Assembly (NCBI GenBank): GCA_020205615.1
Contig: CM035168.1
Span: forward strand, 10,048,237 to 10,112,236
Direction of reading: 5' to 3'
DNA: 64,000 nt
DNA from: Panax quinquefolius
Taxonomy: Eukaryota; Streptophyta; Magnoliopsida; Apiales; Araliaceae
The notes beneath the pieces were generated by a model. That model ran no database searches and was not told the DNA's origin. It worked only from the letters and a program-made list of their open reading frames with translations. Shown here in pieces: positions 1 through 9,562 of the stretch; position 1 is the first letter of the stretch; each line of letters starts with the position of its first letter. The position numbers were made by a program, and so were the translations under genes.

Positions 1-690
1 ACTTTCAAAGATATGTCTTGGGAGATGTTTGAAACTATTTAATGACAAATACTTTCACGAAAGTGTTCGTCATATGAAGGAAGTGGAGTTCATCGATTAG
101 AACAAAACAACACGATGATTGTGTCTCGAAGACGAGGCAAAGTTTGCGAGAGTTATCCATGTTTGCACCTCATTTGGTGGAGAATGAGGAAGGTATGACG
201 CGAATGTTTACGAGAGGTTTGAAACCCCAAGATACGACAATATCTCATTTCTCATAAACTTTCTCTCTATTCGGATGTTGTTAACGATGGGCTCAATTGT
301 TAGAGCGAGATAACGAGTATGTTCAACCGAGGGACCATAACCAGGATCATACCGAGATAACAATCAATGAATAACGATAACCAATGGAGAAAGAAAGCAG
401 ACGGGACAAAATGGTAACCACTCTGGTAATCATGGCCATGAAAATAGAAGAAGCGAGTCGAGGAGATTTTAGAAAGAGGAGATTTAACAACGACCATGTG
501 AAGACGACAAAGTCTTGCGTGAAGAATCGGGTTCTAAGGAGGAGAACGACCACCGGTTATATGCTATAAATGCGGAAAGAGGGACATATCACCAAACCGC
601 CCACAACAGTTCAAGGTATGCTATAATTGTGGAAAGGAAGGACATATCGCTTCGAGATTGTACGCAGATAGCAAAACCTAGTTCAATGGG
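1..690 (+). pseudogene. E1 gag remnant (capsid and nucleocapsid)
   Basis: This is the end of a gag capsid domain followed by a zinc-knuckle nucleocapsid region, which together would package element RNA into particles. It parallels the E2 copy at about 7380-8050 almost base for base, and the M1 gag translation (SWEKFQELFNDMYFP, then LVDNEERMMRMFLRGLK) identifies it. Two CCHC-type knuckles are recognisable near 560-665 (for example YKCGK- and YNCGKEGHIA-like reading in shifting frames). A TAG at about 99 (codon TTG in E2) and several small indels break the frame. The 5' end lies outside the window. Confidence 0.8.
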
Positions 691-1164
691 ATGGTGACTC
701 AAAAGACCGTCCCGGAAAAGTCAAAGTCAATCGGTTCTGGAAAAGTGTTTGTTGTGATCGTCAAAATCGAGGATCCCAAACGAGGTGATCACGGTAAGCT
801 ATTTATAAATTCTTGCGAAGTTTATACCTTACTTGACATCTTTGGTGCTACCCATTCATTTATCTCTCCTACTTGTGCTCAACGTTTAAACTTGACTCCG
901 GAGAAATTAGACTTTGACCTATCTGTGGAAACTCCGTTAGGAGAAACTTTCATCACATCCACTTTTTATAAATCTTGTTTGATTCAAGTTGGCACCATCA
1001 CCTTACATGTTGACCTTATCTCTTTAAAGATACTTGCTTTTGATGTGATTTTAGGGATTGATTGGTTAACTACTCATCATGCCAAAATTGATTATTTTCG
1101 TAAGGTTGTTAGTTTTCATATTCCTAACCAACTGTTATGCAAATTCAAGCAACTAAACCACTAA
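691..1164 (+). pseudogene. E1 retroviral-type aspartic protease
   Basis: This is the gypsy aspartic protease that would cut the polyprotein. The reading frame contains KLFINSCEVYTLLD, then THSFISPTCAQRLNL, the flap-side block KLDFDLSVETPLGETF and the C-terminal ILAFDVILGIDWL motif. The catalytic Asp-Thr-Gly is damaged: at 833-846 the frame reads LDIFGATHS, where E2 (8205-8225) has LDTGATHS. A few inserted bases destroy the active site without breaking the frame. The frame ends at TAA 1162, close to the start of the RT linker. It belongs to the E1 polyprotein, with gag upstream and RT downstream. Confidence 0.88.
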
Positions 1165-2034
1165 AATCAATCACCGCCATATCTAATCATAAAGCTATTC
1201 TTTTATTGAAAAACGGATGTCAAGCTTTCTTAGCCCATGTTATGGATTTGAATAAAGACACGTCAATTTGAATAATATTCTTGTTGTTATTGACTTTCCG
1301 ACGTATTTCTGAAGAACTTCCTTACTACCCCCCGAACGTGAAGTTGAATTCTTTATTGATCTTGAACTCCGTACAAAGCCCATTTCTAAAACCCCATATC
1401 GAATGGCTCCTATTGAACTTCAGAGTTAAAGGTCCAACTACGAGAATTGTTGGACATCGGTTTCATTCGTCCCCAGTACATCTCCTTGGGGTGCTCTGTT
1501 TTTTATTCGTAAAGAAGAAAGACGGAGAATGCGACTTTGTATTGACTATCGGAATTGAACCATGTCACCATCAAGAATAGGTATCCTCACCTCGTATTGA
1601 TGACTTGTTTGACCAATTGCAAGGGCACAATTTTTTCAAAGATCGATCTTCGCTCGGATATCATCAAATGAAGATTAGAACCGAGGATATTCCAAAGACC
1701 GCTTTTAGAACTCCAGATGCAGGCATTATGAATTCTTAATCATGTCTTTCGGATTGACTAATGCTCCTGCGGCTTTCATGGATATGATGAATCGAGTATT
1801 TAAGGAATATTTGGATCAATTCGTTGTTGTCTTTATTGATGACATCCTCATATATTCCAAAAGCCGCCGAAGATCATGAGCACCATTTGAAGTTGGTACT
1901 CCAAAGGCTTCGTGAAAACCAACTATATGCCAAATTGAAGAAATGCGAGTTCGGCGAGGAAGTAGCATTCCTTGGGCACGTGTGTCGAAACATGGAGTAT
2001 CCGTGGACCCTACGAAGATTGAACCAATACAAAG
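1165..2034 (+). pseudogene. E1 reverse transcriptase, frameshifted
   Basis: Successive frames spell the gypsy RT: LLKNGCQAFLAHV (from about 1200), TSPWGAL (about 1480), [12 protein letters not shown] (about 1590), [17 protein letters not shown] (about 1660), then the catalytic FIDDILIYS at 1832-1858, whose two aspartates (1838-1843) are intact. The protein would copy element RNA into cDNA. At least five frame changes and a stop in the N-terminal linker (TGA at about 1270) make it nonfunctional. M1 carries a far better-preserved copy of the same domain on the other strand (21606-22388). Confidence 0.87.
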
Positions 2035-2537
2035 TTGGAGCAACCGAAGTCGGTGGTGAAATCACGTAGCTTTTTGGGCTTAGCTGGTTATTATCGGAGA
2101 TTCGTGGAAGGGTTTTCTCGAATCGCTACTCCATTAACCCAGCTAACTCGGAAGGATACAAAATTCGTTTGGAGCGAAGAATGCGAGAAGAGTTTCCAAG
2201 AGCTTAAGAGGAGACTCATTTTGGCACCTGTTCTAACAATACCATCTGGTACGGATGGATTTGTTATCTACAGCGATGCTTCAGGCAAAGGGTTAGGATG
2301 TGTTCTCATGCAACGTGGGCAAGTCATAGCCTATGCCTTGCGACAACTTAAAGAATATGAGAGGAATTATTCTACTCATGATCTAGAGTTAGCGTGATCG
2401 TTTTCGCTACTTAAAGATATGGAGGCACTATCTATATAGGAGAAAGTGGAGATATATTCGGACCATAAAAGCCTTAAATATTTCTTCACTCAAAAAAAGA
2501 ACTCAACATGCGGGCCGAATGACGTTGGCTCGAGCTA
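2035..2537 (+). pseudogene. E1 RT connection and RNase H
   Basis: The frame from 2035 reads [20 protein letters not shown], then [20 protein letters not shown] (RT thumb/connection), then an RNase H beginning [17 protein letters not shown], with the first catalytic Asp codon at 2275-2277. RNase H degrades the RNA strand during cDNA synthesis. The 120-codon frame ends at a TGA near 2396, where M1 continues with [14 protein letters not shown]. The region then shifts frame into the [19 protein letters not shown] block at about 2455-2500. It links the RT upstream to the integrase downstream. Confidence 0.85.
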
Positions 2538-3600
2538 TTGAAAGACTATGACCACACTATTCAATACCATCCTGGAAAAGCGAACGTGGTAGCTGACGCG
2601 TTGAGTAGAAGATCATATGCAGGAATGAGTGCGATGATGTCAAGTATACGCATAGAGCCTACTTTAATAGAAAAAGTTAAGGTTGCTCAAGCCACCGACC
2701 CGGAGCTGATGCGTATGAAGAAGAAAGTACAAGAAGGAGCTATTCCGGAAGCGAGAATTGATGAAGAAGGAATACTTAGAGTCCACTCTAGACTTTGTGT
2801 TCCTAACGACTCTGATTTAAAGTACAAGATTACGATGGAGGCACACAATACACCATTTGCAATCCATCCTGGAAGTACTAAAATGTATCGTGATCTTCGA
2901 CATACATTTTGGTTGAACAATATGAAGAGAGAGATTGCAAAGTTTATCTCGATGTGTTTAACTTGTCAACGTGTAAAGGCGGAGCATCTAGTACCTAAGG
3001 GTCCGTTGCAACCACTTGAGATTCCGAAATGGAAGTGGGAACACATTACCATGGATTTCGTTACGGGTCTTCCTACGGTTTCTCAAGGCATCAATGCTAT
3101 TTGGGTTATTGTTGATAGATTAACCAAGTCTGCTCATTTCTTGCCGATACGGGAGACTTATTCCCTTGAACGTCTTGCTAGTATGTACGTGAATGAGATC
3201 GTGAGGTTGCATCGCATGCCTGTATCCATAGTTTCGGATCGTGACCCAAGATTCACTTCAAGATTTTGGGTTAGCTTGCAAAAAGCTATGGGCACGCATT
3301 TATTTATTGATTGGCATACCATCCTCAAACGGACGGACAATTAGAGAGGACTATTCAAACTCTTGAAGATCTATTAAGACTCTGTGTCCAAGACTTCAAG
3401 GGCAGTTGGGATAAGTATTTACCATTGGTGGAATTCTCCTACAACAACAGTTATCAGGCAAGTATAGGTGTGGCTCCATTCAAAGCATTATATGGACGAA
3501 AATGTCGCTCTCCAGTATGTTGGGACGAGGTGGGTGAAGCAACATTGTTGGGACCCGAGTTGATGTATTATGACTACTAAAAGATCCAAATGATTCGGAC
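2538..3600 (+). pseudogene. E1 integrase (zinc-binding and catalytic core)
   Basis: A long open frame (2538-3344) encodes the tether YHPGKANVVADALSRR, the HHCC zinc-binding module (HNTPFAIHPG, then MCLTCQRVKAEH) and the catalytic core. The first Asp is in ITMDFVTGLP (codon 3054-3056) and the second in VSDRDPRF (codon 3237-3239). A frameshift near 3300-3311 moves the remainder, with [20 protein letters not shown] and its catalytic Glu, into another frame (3311-3580). Integrase would insert the cDNA and leave a 5-bp duplication, as seen for relatives in this window. It is one of the best-preserved stretches of E1, but it is split. Confidence 0.9.
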
Positions 3601-4131
3601 AACGATATACAACGGCGAAGATCGACAAAGAGAGTTATGCGGATCTTCATCGAAAGGACGTGGAATTTAGTATAGGGGATCATGTATTGTTGCGAGTTGC
3701 TCCATGGAAGGGAGTTACAAGATTTGGGAAGAGAGGAAAGCTCAATCCACGATTTATTGGTCCATTTCAAATTCTTGACCGAGTAGGAAATGTAGCCTAT
3801 AGACTCGCATTACCTCCGGGTATGTCTCGTGTTCATAATGTGTTTCATATATCATACTTTCGTAAATATGTGAAAGATCCGAACCACGCTATAGAGTTAG
3901 AACCTGGACGAGATAGCCAAGACTTAACGATGAGGAGGTACCATCAAGATCTTGGATAGGAAGGAGCATGTCCTACGCGCAAGAAAGGTCATACCACAAG
4001 TTAAAGTTTTGTGGAGGAATCATGCTATAGAGAGAAATGACACGAAATTGGAAATGCGAAATGAAAGCGAGGTATCCTCACCTTTTCAAAATACCAGTCG
4101 TCGTCCAATTTCGAGGGACGAAATTTCATAA
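3601..4131 (+). pseudogene. E1 integrase C-terminus with GPY/F module and chromodomain
   Basis: The frame 3660-3959 contains VLLRVAPWKGV, GKLNPRFIGPFQILDR (the GPY/F module) and RLALPPGMSRVHNVFHISYF, the standard C-terminal tail of chromovirus integrase. The next 150 bases, in shifting frames, read as a chromodomain (KILDRKEHVLR, then VLWRNHA). Chromodomains direct integration to chromatin carrying particular histone marks. M2 (57412-57642) and M3 (63889-64000) carry the same tail. Pol would end with TAA at 4129-4131, overlapping the polypurine tract, and the same overlap is visible in M3. Confidence 0.82.
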
Positions 4132-4141
4132 GGAGGGAGGT
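4129..4141 (+). other. Polypurine tract of E1
   Basis: A purine run (TAAGGAGGGAGGT) lies immediately upstream of the LTR start TGTAAGACCCC. This is the position of the plus-strand primer in an LTR retrotransposon. The minus-strand elements have the equivalent sequence (AAGGAGGGG in their own sense) next to their 3' LTRs at 46362, 50505, 57401 and 63878. Confidence 0.85.
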
Positions 4142-4295
4142 TGTAAGACCCCAACTTATTATTAATGAAATTTAATTTTTCTATTTATTATTTTGAAATA
4201 GTAAGGGTTGATTTGATTAATGTGGATAGTTATGGGTAAAATACGCAAATATTTCAAAATAAGCAAGTGGTTATAAATTATTCATTGTTGTTTGG

Positions 4296-4342
4296 GAATA
4301 TTCGTTTGATCGTGGAATATTCTTCATTGCTTGGGAATATTA
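4296..4342 (+). promoter_or_regulatory. GAATATTC repeats in LTR U3 (heat-shock-element-like)
   Basis: GAATATTC occurs at 4296-4303 and 4315-4322, and a decayed GAATATTA at 4335. GAAnnTTC is the core arrangement of plant heat-shock elements. Similar clusters lie near the start of all the LTR subfamilies here. Function is inferred from the motif alone. Confidence 0.45.
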
Positions 4343-4514
4343 AATTTACGGCCATGATCTTTTTGTGGGCCCCATAACGGAAAAGCAATTGGATGAAGAA
4401 AAATGACAAATATAAGTTGTTTAAAAATAACGGCGTAGTTATTATCATTAATCTTTGTTAAAATACTCGGTGGTTAAAACACAAGAAAGATTACCATATT
4501 GCACCAATTATTGA

Positions 4515-4528
4515 TTCTTACGTAAGAA
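4515..4528. promoter_or_regulatory. ACGT-core palindrome in LTR U3
   Basis: TTCTTACGTAAGAA is a perfect 14-bp palindrome with the ACGT core bound by plant bZIP factors. It is found in the same relative place, followed by a GCACTACTCAATAA-like stretch, in the LTRs at about 9914, 50088, 54265 and 63494. Half-decayed versions (TTACGTGAG or CACGTAAG) occur near 12210, 19831, 44982 and 57188. Conservation among subfamilies suggests a cis-element; binding is not shown. Confidence 0.45.
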
Positions 4529-5480
4529 GGCACTACTCAATAATGGTTACGATAATTACTGCTCAAAGATTTTATTGATTTAATAATTGTCTTTGCGTTG
4601 ATATTTTATATTCTTTGTTGTTTCAATAATTGTCATTACACAATATTTTTCATTATCGAGCAATAATTCATATTATCCTAATAATATTATTAGATAACAT
4701 TATTGACAATGTCTAGAAAGTTCTCGCCTAAGGAGAGGTTTGGTCACCTAATTGCGCCGCCAAATGGGGAGAAATTCTTATTGAAAGCCCCTTTCCTGAA
4801 CCGCACTCGTTTATCGATATTGTGATTCTGTAATATTATTTGTGAATAATTAATTATTGATTCATATGATGAGGAAAATATTAATTTTATGTGGATATAG
4901 ATGGAGAAAATTTTTAATGTAATAATTGTTGAAAATTGAAATTTTATCTTTTTCTGATAAAATAATTCATTTAAATATATTATTATATTTTAATAATATA
5001 ATAATGGTGATATTTTTACAACGAATGTGGGATATATGATTATACGAGGAGGAAAAGTATTTTTGTTGCAATAAATGTTTAAAACATGTTAAACATGTCG
5101 GTGGACCCCATTTATTGACTGAAAATTGATTATAGCATGTAAAATCACCCGTTTATGGATTTTGGTCAATTTTTGTTTAGAATTTGGAAAAACTTTCTTC
5201 TGCAAAGTTGTAAAGAATTGATTTTCCTATAAAAACTCATGAGATTCGAATTTTCTAAAAGAGGGCTATTTATTGTGAATTATTGAAGTTCCGGAGTTCC
5301 GAAATAATTGATTTTTGGAAGTTTTAATTGTTTAAAATAACAAAAACGTTTTTGTGATTGGTTGGTGGGCACATGTGTTGCAAAAGTGTCTTTGAAATCG
5401 AAATTTCAAGTTTATGTATGATTTATATAAATTTATTAATATTTTATTAAATTTTCGCTTTGGTGTTCTAAGCAATTTCC

Positions 5481-5488
5481 TATAAATA
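5481..5488 (+). promoter_or_regulatory. TATA box of LTR 4142-6749
   Basis: TATAAATA is followed by GGTGCTTAGG and a CT-rich leader. Matching TATA boxes sit at the same relative place in the other LTRs. Plus-strand ones are at 10888, 12952, 20484 and 45781. Minus-strand ones (as TATTTATA) are at 16991, 25558, 43064, 49264, 53446, 56387 and 62545. More than 1.2 kb of LTR lies downstream, so each transcript would have a very long R/U5 leader. Confidence 0.75.
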
Positions 5489-6749
5489 GGTGCTTAGGTT
5501 AGAATTGAAAATCACACCGTAAATCAAGTTTTCTCTCTCTAAATTATCGAGCGTATTCTTGTGAGTATTTTGAGTATACTTTGAGTATTGCTATACTGTC
5601 TGCAAGTTCAAGTCATAGCCTATATCCTGTTTTTAAATTTAAAGTCTTCGATCTTTCGAGGTAAGGGATATTATTTTTCTTTTCGTAATGATATTATTTC
5701 TTCAATATCATTATGCTGAAATATTAATCTGAAGTTTTTATCAAATTTGGAACTTTTGGTGTCGGAGTAACTGTTCACGTATACGGCACTATTCACGTAT
5801 ACGACACTATTCACGAATACGACACTATTCATCGAAAAATGAAAATTTTCCTTTTCGTCCCAAAATATCAATTGTGGATACTAGCTTTGATTGTATCCAT
5901 GTTTTGATCATTCTTGAATTTTACACCACTATGATTATTTTTGAGGTATTTTTGGACATGGATAAAAGAAAGTACGAATCCTTAATCCTTAATCCTTGTC
6001 ATTTTGTTTCACTGGATTCGTTTCTTTAAAAATATGTTTCATCATCCTCAGTCTTAAATGATGATATTATTGAATATCTTTGGCTCGTAGTGTGCAAAGA
6101 TGAATGATTTCGATGAATATCTTTGGTAGTAGTGCAAAGATGAACAGTGTTTAGATGAACATGACCAATCGATGAATATCTTTGGCTGTGAGTGCAAAGA
6201 TGAATATTTGATTCCGATGTATATTGATTGATGTTACGGGGATAAAAGATGAGCGATGAACTTTTAAATTCATACATAGAAGATAGTAGTTTGCATTTTC
6301 TACTTAACTTTTCTAATGAATTATTATTTCATTGCGAACATTGATTTAAAACTTGTTGTCTATTGTATTCTATTAGATTTTTTCCTGTTGAAGACTAACG
6401 ATAATTTGTTGTATATTATCTTAGTCATAATATTCTTCTTTGGCTAGTTGAGCTCACCCTTTTCCTTTTTGTTCCATTTTTCTCGTGGAGGCGAGAATAT
6501 AGCGAGCACGAGTCTGGGGTATGGAATGAAGGTTCTAGAGAGAGTTGTTTAGTAGTCCTCACCATTTTTGTAAAATAATGTATCAATAAATGTGATGAGG
6601 ATTTATTTGAGTATAGATATTGTCTGAAGATAATATTTGTATTCAAACTCACGCTTTTACTATTGTAATAATAAAGTTATAGTTGTTTCTACATACCATG
6701 TATTGACAACTCGAAATGGGTGATGTATACCTATTTTGGGGGCGTCACG

Positions 6750-6765
6750 GTTGGTATCGAGCTTA
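6750..6765 (+). other. Primer-binding site of E2
   Basis: GTTGGTATCGAGCTTA directly follows the LTR. It is one base short of the usual TGGTATCAGAGC, complementary to the 3' end of initiator methionine tRNA. M1 has the related TTGGTATCAAAGC at 24126-24138 (minus strand), and the miniature elements keep the canonical TTGGTATCAGAGC. Confidence 0.8.
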
Positions 6766-6929
6766 GGGATATGATCTCTGGCGGAGATCGGGGAATAAAA
6801 CTAGGAGGGAGAGCACGAGTAAATCATTCGCTAGTGTGTCCTACCTAAGCTTATTTGTTAGTTGGTCAAGATATAGGGATATTATGTGATATATTGATTT
6901 CCTTAATTAACCCTTGTTTTATGACAAAG

Positions 6930-8110
6930 ATTTGAGAATGTCGTGAGAATATTAACAATGGAAATGAGACCGTGGAGACGCTTTTGTACTCACCAACGAG
7001 GAGAACGTGCAACAGTCGGGCAATGTTCCTCCTGTGAACAACACCATTGAAAGCGATGATGAACGAGGGGATGTTTAGAAGTTTTTCGATTCATGCAAAA
7101 TCGGGGCGAGGGAGACTCGTGTTCAAAATACTGGAGGAAATGATAGCAATTCACGGGTTGTCATAGCCAAGCAGCTTCAAAGAGTCGGGACCACCAAATT
7201 TAAGGGAAAGCGAGATCCGATCATGGCGGAAACATGGGTTAAGCAAATTACCAAGATATTCGATGTCTTGGGATGTACGGAGGAACGAAGGTTCCATTCG
7301 CCACCTTTATGTTCCGTGGCGAGGCGGACTCATCGGTGGAGTCTGCATGAAGCGTACCCATCCAAATGCACTTAGCATGTCTTGGGAGACGTTTGAGAAA
7401 CTATTAATGACAAATACTTTCACGAAAGTGTTCGGCTATATGAAGGAAGTGGAGTTCATCGATTTGAACAAAACAACATGACGGTGTCTCAATCTGAGGC
7501 AAAGTTTGCGAGTTATCCGTGTTTGCACCTCATTTGGTGGAGAATAAGGAACGATTATGACGCTGGATGTTTACGAGAGGTTTGAAACCCAGATACGACA
7601 ATATCTCATTTCTCATAAACTTTCTCTCTATTCGGATGTTGTTAACGAGGGCTCAATTGTTAGAGCGAGATAACGAGTATGTTCAACCGAGGGACCATAA
7701 CCAGGATCATACTAGAGATAACAAATAATGTAATAACGATAACCAAATGGAGAAAGAAAGCAGACGGACAAAAATGGTAACCACTCTGGTGGTAATCATG
7801 GCCATGAAAATAGAAGAAGCGAGTCGAGGAGGAGATTTTAAAAAGGAGATTTAACAACGACCATGTGAAGACGGCTTGGCGAAAGAATCTGGTTCTAAGG
7901 GAGGAGAACGACCACCCATTATATGCTATAAATGCGGAAAGAGGGACATATCGGTCCAAACCCGCCACAACAGCTTCAAGGTATGCTATAATTGTGGAAA
8001 GGAAGGACATATCGCTTCGAGATCATTATGCAGATAGCAAAACCTAGTTCAATGAGAGGGCGGTGACTCAAAAGATCGTCCCCGAAAAAGTCAAAGTCAA
8101 TCTGTTCTCG
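6930..8110 (+). pseudogene. E2 gag, frameshifted
   Basis: This is a second copy of the Tekay-type gag, reading QNTGGNDSNSRVV (about 7120), WVKQITKIFDVLGC (about 7235), then a KYFHESV block and the EAKFA block. Two zinc knuckles are recognisable at about 7920-8030 (CYKCGKRDIS-like and CYNCGKEGHIA). It would form the particle shell and bind RNA. Several 1-3 base indels break the frame. Compared with E1, differences cluster at short CAG, CTG or CGG sites. The leader before it (6766-6930) aligns with the leaders of M1 and of the miniature elements. Confidence 0.8.
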
Positions 8111-8111
8111 A

Positions 8112-8290
8112 AAAGTGTTTGTTGTGACTGGTCAAAATGCGAGGAACCCAAACGAGGTGATCACGGGTAAGCTATTTATAAATTCTTGCGAAGTTTATAC
8201 CTTACTTGATACTGGTGCTACCCATTCATTTATCTCTCCTGCTTGTGCTCAACATTTAAACTTGACTCCGGAGAAATTAGACTTTGACCT
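8112..8290 (+). pseudogene. E2 protease, truncated after the active site
   Basis: The frame reads VVTGQNARNPNEVITGKLFI, then SCEVYTLLDTGATHSFISPA and KLDFDL. Unlike E1 (DIFG) and M1 (DTSS), the catalytic DTG triad at 8208-8216 is intact. Homology to E1 stops abruptly after GACCTA at 8290. Unrelated T-rich sequence follows, marking the junction with the Athila/Tat fragment. RT, RNase H and integrase of E2 are absent from the window. Confidence 0.85.
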
Positions 8291-9432
8291 AGTAAAAATT
8301 TTTGTTATTTTTTTTTTATTATTATTTGCTTTTTTTTTTTGTGCTTATCTGCTTATTTGCTTAGTAGTGTATGCAAAAAGTGTGGATTAGGGACGAAACA
8401 TCCTGATTAGTGAGAAAACTTGATTTTTCGGATTTCACTTTAAAAGATCTCACTTTAAGAAAAATGGAGGCTTTAATAAACTTCTTTAAGGGATCGATGT
8501 TATCCTTCCCTTTCCTGCCCAACCTTCATGTATTAGTCTACCACCGGTAACTGGTAACAATTTTAAACTTAAGCCACATTTTATAAATATGTTACCTAGG
8601 TTTATGGGGATAGAAGATGCATATTTATTTATTTAGGAATTTGAGGAAGTTTGTTCCTTAATGAAAATTCAGCAATTGTCTGATGACTCAATTAGGCTAA
8701 GATTTTTAACATTTGATTTAAAAGATAATGCTAAAAAGTGGTTATATAGCCTACCAAATAATTACATATCAACCTGGGAGGGATTTGTTATATTTCTAAA
8801 AAAATATTTTCCAAATCATAAAATTGCTAAAATTAGGACTGCAATTCATCAATTTTGCTAACTTGAAAAAGAGTCCTTTTGGAAATATTTTGATAGATTT
8901 AAAAATTTGTTATCCCAGTGCCCACACCAAGGAATTGAGAAATGGATATTGTGTTAAATTGCTTACGAAGGTTTAGACTATCCCACTAAAACAATGTTAG
9001 AGTCAATGTGTCAAGGGGATTTTTTGAATAATGATGAGGAAAAGGCTTGGGAGTTTTTAGAAGACTTAGCCGAAAAAACCATGCAATGAGAAACCACCCG
9101 AGAGACCGATAAACCTAGTTCATCTAGGGGTGCTCATACAATTGCCAATTCAATTGCTACCGAAGCTAAGTTGGTTGGTGTACTTAAAAGACTTGAAGCT
9201 TTAGAAACTAGGGGACAATCACACGTGAACCAAGTCTCAACACCAGCACCTTTGTGTCTAAGGTGTAATTCACCAAGCCATGTGATTAAGGAATGTCCTA
9301 GAGTCATGCCTCAACCTGAAGAATATGAACAAGTCAATGCAATGTTTCAAAGACCTGAGAATGACCCATTTGCACCCACTTATAATCCAGGTTGGAGAAA
9401 TCATCCTAATTTTGCATGTAACCAAGGATCTT
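8291..9432 (+). mobile_element. Athila/Tat-type Ty3/gypsy fragment
   Basis: Between the truncated E2 protease and the LTR starting at 9433 lies a fragment of another Ty3/gypsy group. It has a T-rich leader (8291-8480) and a gag region, with no LTR, protease or pol of its own. The 3' boundary is the insertion point of the LTR at 9433; the five bases before it are ATCTT, and a matching copy on the far side was not found. The 5' boundary is an abrupt join without a recognisable terminal motif. Confidence 0.75.
8520..9432 (+). pseudogene. Athila/Tat-type gag
   Basis: The translation runs from LPPVTGNNFKLKPHFINMLP (about 8537) through RLRFLTFDLKDNAKKWLYSL (8695-8755, retrotransposon gag domain), STWEGFVIFLKKYFPNHK and LEALETRGQ. 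It then has one zinc knuckle, CLRCNSPSHVIKECP (9258-9300), and YNPGWRNHPNFACNQ (9381-9425). The NPGWRNHPNF signature is typical of Athila-lineage gags. Stops at about 8634, 8860, 8955 and 9088 interrupt it. The last codons run straight into the LTR at 9433, so the protein is cut off by that insertion. Confidence 0.82.
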
Positions 9433-9562
9433 TGTGAGACCCCGAATTTTATGAAATGAAAGTATTCAATTTTCTTATAATTATTCAATTTAGTAAATGG
9501 TAAAATTGATAAATGGTTAAAGTTAAGGGTGATATTTGAAATTTTTTTCAAAGTAAGCAAGT

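Larger units (their letters stand above)
1..6749 (+). mobile_element. Tekay/Del-type Ty3/gypsy element E1 (3' part, with 3' LTR)
   Basis: A plus-strand Ty3/gypsy element enters from the left edge. Domains appear in the order gag, protease, reverse transcriptase, RNase H, integrase, GPY/F module, chromodomain, polypurine tract, LTR. That order is diagnostic of Ty3/gypsy, and the C-terminal chromodomain with multi-kilobase LTRs points to the Tekay (Del) chromoviruses. Many frameshifts and stops separate the domains, so E1 makes no polyprotein. The LTR at 4142-6749 is followed directly by a primer-binding site and a second gag, so it also serves as 5' LTR of E2. This shared-LTR tandem is typical of unequal recombination between LTRs. 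The lineage name is from motif memory and would need a tree. Confidence 0.9.
4142..6749 (+). repeat. LTR, subfamily A (E1 3' LTR and E2 5' LTR)
   Basis: The LTR starts TGTAAGACCCCAAC after a polypurine tract and ends at GGGGGCGTCACG before a primer-binding site; other copies end CACA, so the final A is mutated. Length is about 2.6 kb. In order it holds GAATATTC repeats (4296-4342), an ACGT palindrome (4515-4528), a conserved GGTTTGGTCACC/GAAAGCCCC block (4722-4805), a TATA box (5481), a TCTCTCTC leader and a GAGGTAAGG block (5658). After these come ATCTTTG/CAAAGAT hairpin units (6075-6210) and a 3' block ending CTATTTTGGGGGCGTCAC. It matches 9563-12129 and, inverted, 61292-63877. Confidence 0.93.
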
